Assembly: GCA_030247915.1 (NCBI GenBank) | Contig: JAPDRQ010000029.1 | Location: 1 to 64,000 of the forward strand | DNA: 64,000 nucleotides | Direction: 5' to 3' | From: Neophaeococcomyces mojaviensis | Taxonomy: Eukaryota > Ascomycota > Eurotiomycetes > Chaetothyriales | In this document: piece after piece, positions 31,890 to 42,569 of the stretch | Layout: each line of letters opens with the position of its first letter | Position numbering within the stretch: the stretch's first letter is position 1 | Position numbers and translations under genes: made by a program | Notes under the pieces: model-generated | What the model saw: only the letters and a program-made list of their open reading frames with translations | Databases searched by the model: none | What the model was told of the DNA's origin: nothing

Positions 31890-32915
31890 TCACACACCCT
31901 TTTCGTCCCAACCCCCGCCTCGCCTCGCCCGTCCAGAAACAAGCATAACAGCTGCGGGTGACGAACCGCGTCTCTTGCCGACCAGCGATAACCTCTTCAG
32001 CCCCGGCCGCGGCGGCTTCGTGGTGTAGTATTCCATCATGTGTGACTCCTGGCGCCTCTTTGCCAATACCCCCCACAAGGTCAACACCGCGAGAACGCTG
32101 ATTGTCAGGGTTGCGAGGATCCAGAACGTCACGGGTAGGCCGTGTGTGTTGGGGTTTTGTGGTGAGGTTGAGTGCGTTTCGGGCCCTGCCTGGTTATGAA
32201 GCGAGGAGTAGGATAGGAGGATTATTGATGTCTCATGTGGTGTAGTTGGAGTCTGTGCTGAAAGAAAAGTTGAAGAGGAGGGGCGTGGGCTCGTTTCCCA
32301 GGCTTTAGGATGAGGTGGGAAGGAGTGAGACCGAGCAGTCATTCGAGGTTCATAACTATTAAGCGAAATAGTGTTCGCGCTTGCTGCTGGCGGAGGGAAG
32401 GTCGCGGCGACCGCTGTCTCTGTACTTGTCGGTGCAGCAGAGCCATCCGATATGAATACATAAATGTTCTCGGTGGTGTAAACCATCGCTCTACTGTTGG
32501 TTGCTGCAGGCCCGGACCGTAGACCATGCAACGAACTTGTGGTGCTCACGGTCACTTGTCCACCCGTACTAGACATCGACGAGTTGGTAAACGGTGCAGT
32601 AAAAAAAGTGGTGTTAAATTCCATCCCCAGAGGGCATCCAGTGAACGTCGCCGTCGAACGAATCATATCACGAGTAGCACTGAATACCGCCAGCTCTTCT
32701 TGCAAAGCGGTGCCCGTTGCTGTCATCCAAGCGTAGGGGTAAGTTGCCTGGTAGGGATCCGGCAACGCGCAGGTAATTGTTTTACGGTAAACCCCTAGCT
32801 TCTCAGTTGTATATGTGGTTACAGTGCTTGCATATTCTGTAGTTGTGAGTGTGGTTGTAATGAGAGGAGTGGTAGTGTTTAGGTAGGTGGAGATGGTAGT
32901 GTTCAAGGTTGACAT
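31890..32915 (-). CDS. Ser/Thr-rich single-pass membrane protein, unassigned
   Basis: Single exon, 341 aa. The N-terminal ~235 residues are rich in Thr/Ser with many N-glycosylation sequons (NTT, NSS). Four Cys-poor segments follow, with only the TCALPDP and GCPLG Cys visible. One strong membrane helix (FWILATLTISVLAVLTLWGVL, about residues 258-280) precedes a basic cytosolic tail with KRRQES and KPPRPGLKRLSLVGKRRG. This resembles the general plan of fungal wall-stress-sensor-like or mucin-like proteins (heavily glycosylated exterior, one helix, short basic tail), but there is no WSC or other named domain. No classical signal peptide is visible at the chosen start, so the true N terminus may lie in a missed upstream exon. 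Function unknown. Confidence 0.6.
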   Translation of the reverse strand: MSTLNTTISTYLNTTTPLITTTLTTTEYASTVTTYTTEKLGVYRKTITCALPDPYQATYPYAWMTATGTALQEELAVFSATRDMIRSTATFTGCPLGMEFNTTFFTAPFTNSSMSSTGGQVTVSTTSSLHGLRSGPAATNSRAMVYTTENIYVFISDGSAAPTSTETAVAATFPPPAASANTISLNSYEPRMTARSHSFPPHPKAWETSPRPSSSTFLSAQTPTTPHETSIILLSYSSLHNQAGPETHSTSPQNPNTHGLPVTFWILATLTISVLAVLTLWGVLAKRRQESHMMEYYTTKPPRPGLKRLSLVGKRRGSSPAAVMLVSGRARRGGGWDEKGV

Positions 32916-33632
32916 GTTGAATGGTATGTCGGAGTGAGAGATGTTCCGGTAAGTAAAGGAGGGTTTCCCAGATGATTTGATTGATCAGGTTTGTACTGTG
33001 AAACACTTCGTGTGCAGTTGTTCCTTGTTAGAACGTGATGGCTGAATATGGAGTTCGTACAGGGTTATGAAGACTTCTCCATCTGAGCAGTGCGGAATTT
33101 CTTTGAAGAGGTTGGCAAGCTGATGGCAAATATCTAGCGCCGGATCCATAGTACGTCGCTTCGCATGATATGGACAGGCGTCGCAGCTGCCGTGACATGT
33201 AAATCCATAGCTAACCATGCTATGCATACCCATGGCTAGGATTCGGTTCTGCAAATTGGTCAAGTAGCACGCCCTGTGTATGCGTCAGCAAACCATACCA
33301 GAGCCATATCACTATCGTTTGCAAGCATGGCTGTAGTGCACACGGCTTGTATGATGTCCGCCAATGTTAACCCACTCCCACACGGGCATCTGCGGCTGTC
33401 AGGGGTCAGTAAATCAAAAAGGCATTCGCAAAAACGGAGCAGCTTGTAGGTTCACAGGATTTGTCTGGGAAATGAGAAATGCCATTCATCAGGCATATGT
33501 ATTCATCATCTCAAAAAAAGATGGTCGCTCTAGACTGGTAGTCGAGCTGAGAATTTTTGGCTGATATCATAGTATATACGTTTCTCTGAACGCGTGCAAA
33601 GGTCATGAGGTAAAACGATAATACCTTATCGT
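32916..33632. other. Intergenic region between membrane-protein gene and ALA synthase gene
   Basis: About 720 bp. A minus-strand frame at 33263-32985 has a Cys-rich start (HGSCDACPYH) but no context supporting a gene. The stretch should contain the promoter of the membrane-protein gene and the 3' UTR of ALA synthase. Confidence 0.4.
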
Positions 33633-35462
33633 TCAGGCTGCGGCTGCAGCAATTGGCATGACCATAGCGGCAGTGGCATTATCAGCCGCAACCCTTGGTG
33701 TCTCAGCCGCATGCTCGAGCTGAGCGTCGGTCCAGAGAGGCATGACAGGTTCCGCATGTTGGACTCCAACACCAACAAAGCCCCCTTGAGCTTCCCAGTC
33801 AGCAATGCGCTTGAGGTTGAGTCGGTTCCAGACGCCTTCCAGCGCACCAACAAGGTCAGCTCTCAATTCACCAAAGTGTCCGGGCGTTGGCGTGATTCTG
33901 AGTCGTTCTTCGCCGCGTGGTACGGTAGGGTAATTGATTGACTGCACGTAAATATTGTAGTCGGTTAACAACATGTCAGAGGCCTTTTTGGCAAGTTCGG
34001 CATCGCCCACAAGAATGGGTACGATGTGTGAGGGATTAGGAATGACCGGGATGCCACGGCTGTTCAGATCATCCTTGAGCTCACGCGTGTGAATCTGTTG
34101 CATTCTGCGATCTCCTTGGTATCTGGCCTGGTACTCAATGGCAGTTCGGGCACCGGCCATGGTTGCAGGCGGCAGACTTGTTGTGAAAATAAAACCTGGA
34201 GCGAGTGATCGGATAGCGTCGACGAACTTCGCAGATCCGGCAATGTAGCCTCCAACGCAACCATAAGCTTTGCCAAGAGTTCCCGTGATAATGTCGATTC
34301 TGTCCATGACGGTGCCCTTCTGGCTCTCGGGAGTACGGTTGGGGTTGGCCCAGGCATCATAATCCAAGTGCTCGGCTACACCGGCGCCTCGTGGACCGTA
34401 CATACCAACGGCATGGACTTCATCCAAAAATGTGATGGCTCCGTACTTGTCGGCAAGATCACAAACGGCCTCGATGGGCGCAACTGATCCACACATACTA
34501 TAAACGCTCTCAAACGCAATGATCTTCGGTTGAGACGGATCGAGGGTTTTGAGCTTGTTCTCCAAATCTTCCAGGTCGTTATGCTTGTAGACCATCTTCT
34601 TCGCACCTGAATGCCGGATGCCCTGGATCATGGAGGCGTGGTTCAAGCTGTCACTGAGAATGACACAATCAGGGAGCTTGCTGCCCAAGGTGGCCAGAGT
34701 AGCATCGTTTGCAACGTAACAGGAAGAGAAGACCAGTGCGGCCTCCTTGCCATGAAGATCAGCTAAGGTTGTCTCGAGCGCCATAGCATGTTGGTTGTGC
34801 CCCGAGATGTTTCTCGTTCCTCCAGCTCCGGCGCCGTACATGTCTAGGGTCTCATGCATGGTCTTGAGAACGTGCTTGTTGCGACCCATGCCGAGATAGT
34901 CGTTGGAACACCAGACAGTGACCTGCTCGTCCTTGGTAGCCATATGCGCTCGCGGAAACTCCTTGGCAAGTCGGTTGATGTTATTGAAGTAGCGGTACGA
35001 CTTGTCCTTGTGCTTCTTGTCCAACTCATTCTTGTAGAAAGCCTCGTAATCGAACTGCGGGACGGCGGGAGCAGCTGGCTTTGGACCGGCGTAGACATCG
35101 GGTTTCTTGACAGTCTTCTTGGCTTGCGCCGCTAAGGGAGTTCGCTGTTCCGAGCGGTACATTTGAGTGTCGACGTTGGCTTTCTTCTCAGCAGTCGTGT
35201 GCAACTTTTTTTCGAGAAGCGACTTGACAATACCGGAACTGGTGGCGGCTTTGCTGTAGTTGCGAGCATGATTGATTTTGGCACTTTGGACGGCAAGGCC
35301 TTTGTTCATGACAGGGCATCGTCGGGCATAGTGTTGCAGCTTCGAAATTGTCCCGCCACCTGGGCTTTGGTGGGCGGTGGTGCTCATAGTGCGGAGGACC
35401 GACGGCGCCGTTTTTTTCAGAAACGGGCACACGCCCTTGGATTGTCGCAGGAGAGCTTCCAT
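33633..35462 (-). CDS. HEM1: 5-aminolevulinate synthase, mitochondrial
   Basis: Single exon, 609 aa, normal length for fungal ALA synthase. It condenses glycine and succinyl-CoA to 5-aminolevulinate, the first step of haem synthesis, in the mitochondrial matrix with PLP. The core begins FDYEAFYKNELDKKHKDKSYRYF. The PLP-binding pocket shows FLDEVHAVG (Asp347) and the Schiff-base lysine in TGTLGKAYG (Lys398). The glycine-rich GAGAGGTRNISG is also present. The basic presequence carries two Cys-Pro haem regulatory motifs, VCPF (residues 11-14) and RCPV (48-51), which in relatives let haem block import, so feedback control by haem is likely. The C terminus beyond about residue 570 is Ala-rich. The start ATG is followed by a presequence typical of matrix proteins. 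Confidence 0.97.
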   Translation of the reverse strand: MEALLRQSKGVCPFLKKTAPSVLRTMSTTAHQSPGGGTISKLQHYARRCPVMNKGLAVQSAKINHARNYSKAATSSGIVKSLLEKKLHTTAEKKANVDTQMYRSEQRTPLAAQAKKTVKKPDVYAGPKPAAPAVPQFDYEAFYKNELDKKHKDKSYRYFNNINRLAKEFPRAHMATKDEQVTVWCSNDYLGMGRNKHVLKTMHETLDMYGAGAGGTRNISGHNQHAMALETTLADLHGKEAALVFSSCYVANDATLATLGSKLPDCVILSDSLNHASMIQGIRHSGAKKMVYKHNDLEDLENKLKTLDPSQPKIIAFESVYSMCGSVAPIEAVCDLADKYGAITFLDEVHAVGMYGPRGAGVAEHLDYDAWANPNRTPESQKGTVMDRIDIITGTLGKAYGCVGGYIAGSAKFVDAIRSLAPGFIFTTSLPPATMAGARTAIEYQARYQGDRRMQQIHTRELKDDLNSRGIPVIPNPSHIVPILVGDAELAKKASDMLLTDYNIYVQSINYPTVPRGEERLRITPTPGHFGELRADLVGALEGVWNRLNLKRIADWEAQGGFVGVGVQHAEPVMPLWTDAQLEHAAETPRVAADNATAAMVMPIAAAAA

Positions 35463-36153
35463 GCTTGCGCAATACTGATCAGAATACTTCTCGCAGTTTA
35501 GGCCGGGTACAGGAGGGGATACAGAGGAGCAGTAGTGGTAGAGGAAGATGGTGAGAAAGCAATGCTACGTCTGGTCTACATTCACTTCATACACCTGGAG
35601 ACATCCGTAAGCATGAAGACATCGGCAATGGGCGTTTCCAGCCAATGAGCATGCCCCCAAGAGCCTCCAACCATTTTTGTTTTGTGGGCTCCGACCTTTT
35701 GGCGAGACTCACTTTTTCTCCGGGCAGTTTTCCTTCAACGATTGCAGATCAATCAACAAAAACGTCGAAAGCTCTCATAGACATATGGGTCACTCTGATA
35801 CCCGTATGGCATGATGCATCGACCCGACCACGTATTCAGCAAATGGTTGTTTTGTCGTCATGAGAAAATCCATCCTCGGAGCTCTTTTGTGGGGGACAGA
35901 GTGATCTGCCGACCAAATCTCAACTTCGATATCAATGTTAATCACCCTCCATGTCATTGGTTGAACCACACCTCGAAGATCACGGTAATTTGACAGCTTG
36001 AAGAAGAAAGCACAACGCTTATGCAGGTGATGCTTATGCGGCATTTTTCCGACTTCGCTATCCAGGGTAGTCCTTCCGCTCGCTGGCAGCAACCCTTCAC
36101 GGAATTGAAAACGGAACTCTCTTGCCGAGACCTCACACGAAGCTACTGCTGTT
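35463..36153. promoter_or_regulatory. Upstream region of ALA synthase and 3' flank of EFM4
   Basis: About 690 bp. It should contain the promoter of the haem gene; no specific element is identified. Confidence 0.4.
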
Positions 36154-37037
36154 TCATAGAGACGATGCAATCCTCCGAAAGCATATACTGGCGACTAACT
36201 GCCCTTTACGACCACCAAACTCATAGACATGATACTTTATGCGACTGTACTCTTCCAGTATACCTTGAACGTTCTCGCCCTCCGTGAACCATCGTACGAT
36301 CTCTTCTTCCGTCCAATTCACGCTAGTAATGAGCAAGTATCCTCCAGGCTTGATCATTCGCGCCACTGTGCCAGGATATACTTCACAAACTCTAACATCC
36401 TTCCCAAGCTGGTCAATAGTTTCAGGAGACAGAGAGATTGCATCGAAGGTGCCCTTGTCTGTCACCAGATCAAAGCCACCTGTTGGCCACCATGCTTGTT
36501 GCGCAGGCTCGTCGTTCAATAAGTCGAACTTCTCGAAGATGATATCGTCCGCTCGCAATGTCGATTCTTGCGCTTCACCGGCTTGCTCTTCGACGTGTCT
36601 GCTCCATAGTCGTCTAGCCAAGTCAATACTATGTTGCGAATAGTCGACTCCGACTATTTTGCCCTCGTAGCCCCCTTCCAGCTTCAATTCAAATAAACTG
36701 CTACCGTTCCCACATCCCAGATCTAGCACATTCGGCTTCTCCGTTGTTCTGTTGGGATTGTTTGGTGATAGCGGGAACTCCTCATCGGTGAGGTACTCCA
36801 GGATTTTGGCTGGTGCATTGACTTCTGAGAACCACGATTCCAAGTCTGTCAAGTCTGTGTTGTCTTCTTGGCCCAGGCCATTTTCGAGCTCACTCTCATA
36901 ACACTGATCCCAACTTCCAGTTGTTAGTCCTGCGAAGGTTCCAACCAGACTTGAAGTGTACGCACTCACTACTCCTTTGTTCCCAATTTGCTGGGTTCAA
37001 GATGCTTCATCTGGTGGTCGCCAACATTACGTGCCAT
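36154..37037 (-). CDS. EFM4: EFM4-type protein-lysine methyltransferase (eEF1A Lys-methyltransferase), two exons
   Basis: Model: exons 37037-36970 and 36913-36154, 275 aa. Exon 1 supplies the family start: MARNVGDHQMKHLEPSKLGTKE, then Y-W across the junction into WDQCYESEL, the usual LGTKEYWD motif. The Rossmann SAM site is VLDLGCGNGSSLFEL, followed by GVDYSQHSIDLAR and the acidic D in IIFEKFDLL. The catalytic-site signature VTDKGTFDAISLS is the hallmark of EFM4/METTL10. Orthologues methylate a Lys of translation elongation factor eEF1A in the cytosol. It is head-to-head with another SAM methyltransferase, 256 bp away. Confidence in family is high; the target is from orthology. Confidence 0.92.
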
Positions 37038-37293
37038 TCTTACAGGCACAACACAATGAATACTGATGATCTGGAATATTGATCGTTGCCGTGTTGCTAC
37101 TACGACCGTGGCGGGGCGGCGTGCTGAATTTTCTCCTAGGCCTTATCTTATCTGTTACCCCACAGCAGGAATCACCAGCACCTACCTTCCCAGCACCAAG
37201 ACGAACAAGTCCACCTCCCGCACCTATCGGCGTGCAGTACCAGAAGCACTAACCCCGAGCAGCCATAGAGTCCGCCAATCTCGTCTTAGCGGC
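37038..37293. promoter_or_regulatory. Shared divergent promoter of two methyltransferase genes
   Basis: Only about 256 bp separate the two outward-facing starts, so the core elements must be shared or interleaved. No motif can be named. Confidence 0.5.
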
Positions 37294-38557
37294 ATGCTTC
37301 TCTCCCGCATCTCCGCCCCTCAGCTGTCTAACCCAACCCAGGAAGACATCTTCGCGTCCAGTATTTCCTCACTCTTTACCGATGACACGCAGAATTCACA
37401 CGGCACGCCCGGCCACAGCGTGATCTACACCTCTCCCACATATGGTGACATCAAGTTAGGAATACCTCAACACCCAGACGTGGAGGAAGGCCGGAAGCTT
37501 TTCGCACACTACCTGTGGAATGCTGGTGTCATTGCGGCGGACGCTATCGAGGTCGCGAGCAGCAGTGATGGAACATACCCGGCCACGATAGGGGAAAGCA
37601 AGGTCAAATGGGACCGAAAATACTGGAACATAAGAGGAAGGGATCTACTCGAACTCGGCGCTGGTACGTGAAAAGCAACTCTCGCTATGTCCGAGTCGAG
37701 AGACTGCAGTTGGTCAGAACAGCTTGGGGTGCAGAGCGTTGACACTCCACGCGCAAACAGGCACATCCCTCCCCTCCCTCATATCAGCTCTCTCCAGCGC
37801 TCGTTCAGTCACGATAACCGACCACCCCTCATCACCGGCCCTTGTCACCAACACGATCGCGCAGAACGTCCTCGAGAACCTTAAGATCAACCTTCTCTCA
37901 CCGACGATCGCATCTACCCTTTCTGATACACCCTCCCCTCTTCAAGTATCTGCGCCATCTGATCAGCCCAACAGTTCACCACGGACTAGCTCTACCATTG
38001 CCATTCATGGCTTGACCTGGGGCGACTCCCTCTTCACTTCAGCCACGCACTACGGCAAACCTTCTTTCCCGCAACCCGCCCACCATTCCTTCGACAAGAT
38101 AATTATCGCCGATTGCTTGTGGATGCCCAACCAGCATGCGAACATTGTCAAGACTGTGAATACATACCTCCAGCAAGGTCTTGCTTCTACTTTTGAAGAG
38201 AGCGGAAGTGAGACTGTACCCTGTGCACTGGTGGTAGCATGCTTCCACACAGGCCGGCGCGTCGTGGCGCAGTTCTTTCAGATTGCTACAGGGAGCAAAA
38301 CCGGCATTCTAACGAGAGGGAATAATGCAAGCAACCAGTTTTCGGCGCATCCAGAAGAGGACGAGGAGGACACGGAAGACGAAGACGAAGATGCCGACGT
38401 CGAAGCAGTGAGGGGCACGCTCCGTGCAGCAGAGATATTCGAGGTGGATGTGGATTGTAATGTACGTGGATGGCTGCCTGAGCGACCAGGCGAGAGTAGA
38501 GAGCAGGCGAAGAGGTGGTGTGTTTGTGCTGTGTTGGTAAAAGAAGGACGGATATGA
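37294..38557 (+). CDS. Class I SAM-dependent methyltransferase (family 16, EFM7/nicotinamide N-methyltransferase-like), two exons
   Basis: Model: exons 37294-37663 and 37761-38557, 388 aa. The junction recreates motif I as LELGAGTSLPSLISALSSA, the clear sign that the 97-bp intron is placed correctly; an earlier acceptor would insert about 17 unrelated residues. Preceding it are HYLWNAG and WDRKYWNIRGRDLLELGAG, as in Efm7/nicotinamide N-methyltransferase-like fungal proteins. Then come TDHPSSPALVTNTI (motif II region), HGLTWGDSL, the motif-IV-like IIIADCLWMPNQH and VVACFHTGR. Residues ~290-315 are an acidic low-complexity insertion (EEDEEDTEDEDEDAD). Relatives methylate protein N termini or lysines, such as those of elongation factor 1A. 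I infer protein methylation rather than nicotinamide. Upstream ATGs in other frames make a longer N terminus possible. Confidence 0.78.
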
Positions 38558-38909
38558 AAGTCTGGCAATCGAATGTATTAACATCTTATGCTTATACGTA
38601 TTACGTAAGCGCTGCTGTTGCAATCCGAGAAAGAAGTGATTGACGAATCCATCAAAGCCATTCAAGCTGTGTACCACCTGGGATTACATGTTGCGTGGCT
38701 CGTTGTCTAGCTTGTCAGCTACTGAGCGAACAGTCTAACAATCCATAACCTTGATCTTGAACTTGGAGATCCCTTAAAGAAGTCCTTCAATGCAAATGCC
38801 AACCTCATCTTCAGCCCATAAACTCCTAGCGTCCTTACAATGCATTTCGTGACCGCGCGCTCGTCAACCATGTTTTTGTGAGAAAAAAGTAGTCGTAGGG
38901 TATCTATCA
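38558..38909. other. Convergent intergenic region
   Basis: 352 bp between two converging 3' ends, holding 3' UTRs and termination signals; nothing else recognised. Confidence 0.5.
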
Positions 38910-40888
38910 TTAATAACTGTTACCATCATATCCACCATCATATCCATCGAACGTGTAATCACCCCAACCGGGACTACTTCCGGCCAAGGGTGCCCGATGA
39001 ATTACGGGAGGAGGTAAATAAAACCTAACCTGTCCTGCTCCGCCTAGCCTGTTCGAGTCAGAAACTTGCGAAGGAAGAGAAGAACGTTTTATTCGACTGA
39101 CTGGTGGTTGATCGTCGTCGTCGTCATCGGAAAGAGTCAGATCGATAACTTCTTCTCTTGGACGTTTCTTCGGCTGCGATTGTGTTTGCGAACTTGCATT
39201 TGTGAACGAGGTTGAGGGTGGCCTTGGAGGTGGGAAAGAACCGTCTCTACCACCTATGGGAGGTGTTCTTATGCCTGGTGTCATTGTGCGTATTGTGGTT
39301 GTGGATCTCGGCGCTTCTGGATCGACAATTTCCACTAGGTCATCATCATCGTCGTCGCTATCGTTGCGGTTGGAAAATGGGTTGTTGTTCTGCTTCTTGT
39401 CGTCTTCCTCGGATTTGATCAGATGCCATCTACCATCGGGCTCGATGGTCACCTGTTCTGTTTCGTCAGATGTCGATTTTAAAATGTGTTGGACGTATTG
39501 GTCGAACACCAGGCTCTCGTATGGAGCAGACTTGTTGCATATCGGACATGTCCAAGTAGGAGCTTGTTCTTGCAATGCCAGGTAGACTGCCGCATCGAAA
39601 CATTGATTGTGCTTGCAGCTCATGGCTCGGCAAGGCGTGTCGATCCTAGTCATTTGTACGGGATCCTTAAGAGACATGTTGGTCGATACTGCAACGATCT
39701 CGTCGTCCTCAAGTCGAGCTTGCACTGGTACTGTCAGATCCACAGACATTCGACCCGTAATGCTCACTTACTTTCACTAATTACCCGGTCCCTGCTCAGG
39801 TATTTGCCACGTTTCAAGTCATCGACAAGGGATTCAACAGGTTTCTTCTGGACAAGTTGGACGAGGAGGAAGTATTTCTGTGTAGGAGGAACAGCCTGTA
39901 AGCACACAATGCAACACAGTGAGATCTGACACAAACAGGGACGAGGAGCCCATGATATGGCAAGTATAGACTCACTTTATTGGTAAGGGCATAAACTAAT
40001 TCCACCGTATTTGGAAATCCAGACTTCTTTCGTAAGAGGTGTGTAATGTCGACTGGACGTGTAGAGCCTGGTTTGTTCTTCAACCCCTTAAGATTGGCTT
40101 TCAGGTCTTCCTGATTGCATTTCAACTCGGCGTGGTGCGGAAATGCTACATCCACAGGCTTGTACGCCATGTCGAATGACTCTGCTGCGCAAAAGACAAA
40201 AGCTCTGCAAGCTGGATCGTTCTGAAATCTAGCCGCAAGTGTCTCGTCCAAATTGATAGTCAGTCTTACAGTGTCTCTCGTTTGCTCTCTTGCCTTGAGC
40301 TCCAGCACATTCGTTAGTTGTCTCTGTAGCTTGTAGAACGGCGAGTCCTTGAAGTTAATGCGGTCTAAACCTCGTCAGTCCGTACTTTCCACGTGTACGC
40401 CGCTCACAAGGTACCTACTTGCAGCATAACCGGAATTTGGCGGCATAACTAGAGGCGCAGGAGGTATTCGAGGTGTAGGTGAATTGTGAAATTGAGGCGA
40501 GGCTGAAGATGCAGGCGTGTGGTTGGAGTATGGTGAAGGGTACGGGTTTGATGCACCATATAGATTTGAGCTGGATGAGGCGGTATAGTAGGTGTGAGGA
40601 TTCTGACTTCTAATCGCATCTCTTATTCTCCTCAAATGCTCATGGTCGTTTTGTCTCGCGACGTTCTCAATATCTGCAATTGCATAAATTGGTTGCCGGC
40701 AAAGTAAAGGAATCGATCGAGTCCATACGTGCTATAAGCCTCATCTGTAGCTCATTCTTAAGACCTCCCTGCGGCAAGCTTTCACCTCTCAAAACCCTTT
40801 TCAATCGGTCTACTGTGAGTGTTTTGGCCTCTGCGACAGTGCCCCGAAGGAGGTCACCTTGTATAGTCGCCCCGCCATATGAGGCCAT
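38910..40888 (-). CDS. Siz/PIAS-type SUMO E3 ligase, five exons
   Basis: Model: exons 40888-40729, 40673-40419, 40364-39976, 39895-39772 and 39730-38910, 582 aa, every junction in frame. Order of domains: a SAP-type DNA-binding helix pair at residues ~25-55 (LTVDRLKRVLRGESLPQGG); a Pro/Ser/Tyr-rich linker; a PINIT domain at ~135-300 (INFKDSPFYKL..., KPGSTRPVDIT...); and the SP-RING at ~340-395. The ligands Cys348, His350, Cys371 and Cys374 lie in AMSCKHNQCFD and WTCPICNKS. Two SUMO-interacting-motif candidates flanked by acidic runs follow, DLVEIVD (~441) and EVIDLTLSDDDDDD (~504). These ligases transfer SUMO from Ubc9 to nuclear targets such as PCNA and septins. The C terminus is Gly/Tyr-rich. 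It is divergent from the LLP-type gene, 321 bp away. Confidence 0.9.
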
Positions 40889-41209
40889 CGTATCATGAGA
40901 AGAGTAGAGAAGAGGAGCGCGAAGAGGCTCCGAATGCTATTGCAAAGTCAAATGCATGATGAAATGTGGTCACAAACAGCTCACTATCTTTGCCGTGATG
41001 GCAGTGGCGGCGCAAGTGACCAGCGCATGAAGTGTGGTTGATGTTTCTGGCTTTGGCAGGCGCAGTTCCTTAGAGGCGAGGAAGGCGCTTCCATGCGGAG
41101 CCCGAACCTTTTTTCCCTCTTTGTCTGAACCGTCAATATTTTCTCTTCCAGTCCCACAGTCAAATTACAATTGATCATAGATTCCTTTGGCTTGATCGCG
41201 ACTCTCACA
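40889..41209. promoter_or_regulatory. Divergent promoter between the SUMO ligase and LLP-type genes
   Basis: 321 bp between outward-facing starts. No element can be named. Confidence 0.4.
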
Positions 41210-41649
41210 ATGGCAAAGAGTGCTCGTGCCTCCGTGCGCAAGCGCAATAATGCAAACCTACGTGCTAAAGTCTTTGGGCCAGCCCACGATGCCCGCACCG
41301 AACGTCTTTCTGCTAAGCTACAAGAACTAGTCAGTACCCCTAAGCCTGACGAAGAGAAAATCATGGATGTCGATGACGAGAAGGAGGAAGAAGGTACAAA
41401 AGATCCTGCCACCATTGGGAGCAAAGGTCAGCTACTAGACCGCTCGAACCAACTAGCCACATACTGACGGGGTTTTCAGACGATACAATGCAAGGTGTGG
41501 TTGTTTCTAAATCTTCACGAAAGGCAGAGCAGAGGAGGTCGGTTGGTCGAGTACAGAAGAAAGTATCAAGGCGAAAGGCAAAGGCGCAAATGGTGTTTCC
41601 ATCAGAACTTGCAAGAAGGAAACGACAGGCAAAGGCTCGGAGAGGATGA
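41210..41649 (+). CDS. LLP/DUF2423-family small basic nucleolar protein, two exons
   Basis: Model: exons 41210-41393 and 41480-41649, 117 aa. The N terminus MAKSARASVRKRNNANLRAKVFGP followed by ARTERLSAKLQEL is the signature of the DUF2423 (learning-protein-like, LLPH) family. The centre is acidic (MDVDDEKEEE). The spliced C terminus is highly basic with RVQKKVSRRKAKAQMVFPSELARRKRQAKARRG. The acceptor TTTTCAG at 41473-41479 keeps the frame. Fungal and animal members are nucleolar and associate with pre-60S ribosomes or chromatin; the precise role is unclear. Without the second exon the frame stops shortly after the donor, so splicing is required for the basic tail. Confidence 0.88.
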
Positions 41650-42569
41650 AGGGGCGCCCTAACACGATATTTCGTTGCTCTGCCGTTGAGCAATTGAGTC
41701 GAGATTTGCGCCATGCAGGCCGGCTCGCTTGTATGCTGGGAGAAAAACTTCACGCTTGCTTAATCTGAACGAAACGACAGAAGGAAACATAAAGGACAGA
41801 CCTTGCCAACTACCGCTGTACAGTCGTATGGACTGCCCCAATCTGCTTTAACAGGAAGCGCGCAGCATTCTCATCTCTGATACTCAACATACCTTCGCTA
41901 CAAACAGCGCATTGATGTAGCAAGTCATGAGGTGAGGAGGCAGACATGCAATCAAGTGATGACAGTCACGGAGCACATATTGCTTCCTTCAACGAAGTGG
42001 TTTCAATGCGAACGTACCGTGTCCGATGAGAGGCCTACTTATCTGTTCACGTCCTGTCAAGGTCGAGAACGTTGATGGAGGAGGCTCAGATGGTGGGAAG
42101 AGGGAAGATGCCTGTATATCTGGGAACAGAAGTTCATATATGTTTACCGAATCTCCGGGTTGGTGAACGTGAACAGCGGCCGCGGCTTTGTGGAGCAGAC
42201 ATCTAGAGCAGGCATCTAGAGCAGGCAATTTTTACCAGTCTTCGTTGCTTTAGTGACTTAGTGGTGTAGTGATAAACGTTAAATAGAGTGGTGGTTACAT
42301 TATGGGCATGTGCTGCGGCAAGAAGTATGATTTGTGAGCAGAACGAGGAAGGAGAAGGGAAAGCCGTGCGAGCTAATCGCGCGAGATGATAAGACGAATA
42401 AGATGAGAGATTAACGATGGGACAATATACTAGACTTGGGTGGCGGACTGTGTGAATCAAATATATTGGTCAATCTCATAGCTTCCATAAAGCTATCTCG
42501 GATACTGTTACCCCAATGTGCTCGCTTACTGAACTATAGTATACCTCAACATGAAGTTGGTCATCTCTG
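41650..42569. other. Intergenic region
   Basis: About 920 bp with no recognisable gene. It contains a 13-bp tandem duplication at 42200-42225 and scattered short frames without domains. Confidence 0.4.
42200..42225. repeat. Perfect 13-bp tandem duplication
   Basis: The unit CATCTAGAGCAGG occurs twice in a row here with no mismatch, and a further partial GAGCAG lies just before. It looks like a recent slippage or repair duplication in non-coding DNA. Confidence 0.9.

Noticed and set aside
31471..32076. 201-codon minus-strand frame
   Set aside because: Overlaps the end of the Ser/Thr-rich membrane protein in another frame; Ala/Gly/Arg composition typical of a shadow.
32985..33263. Cys-rich 92-codon minus-strand frame (HGSCDACPYH)
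   Set aside because: No second half of a zinc site or signal peptide; lies in the expected promoter of the membrane-protein gene.
37716..37760. Earlier acceptor for the family-16 methyltransferase intron
   Set aside because: It would insert about 17 unrelated residues in motif I; the later acceptor gives an intact LELGAGTSLPSL motif.
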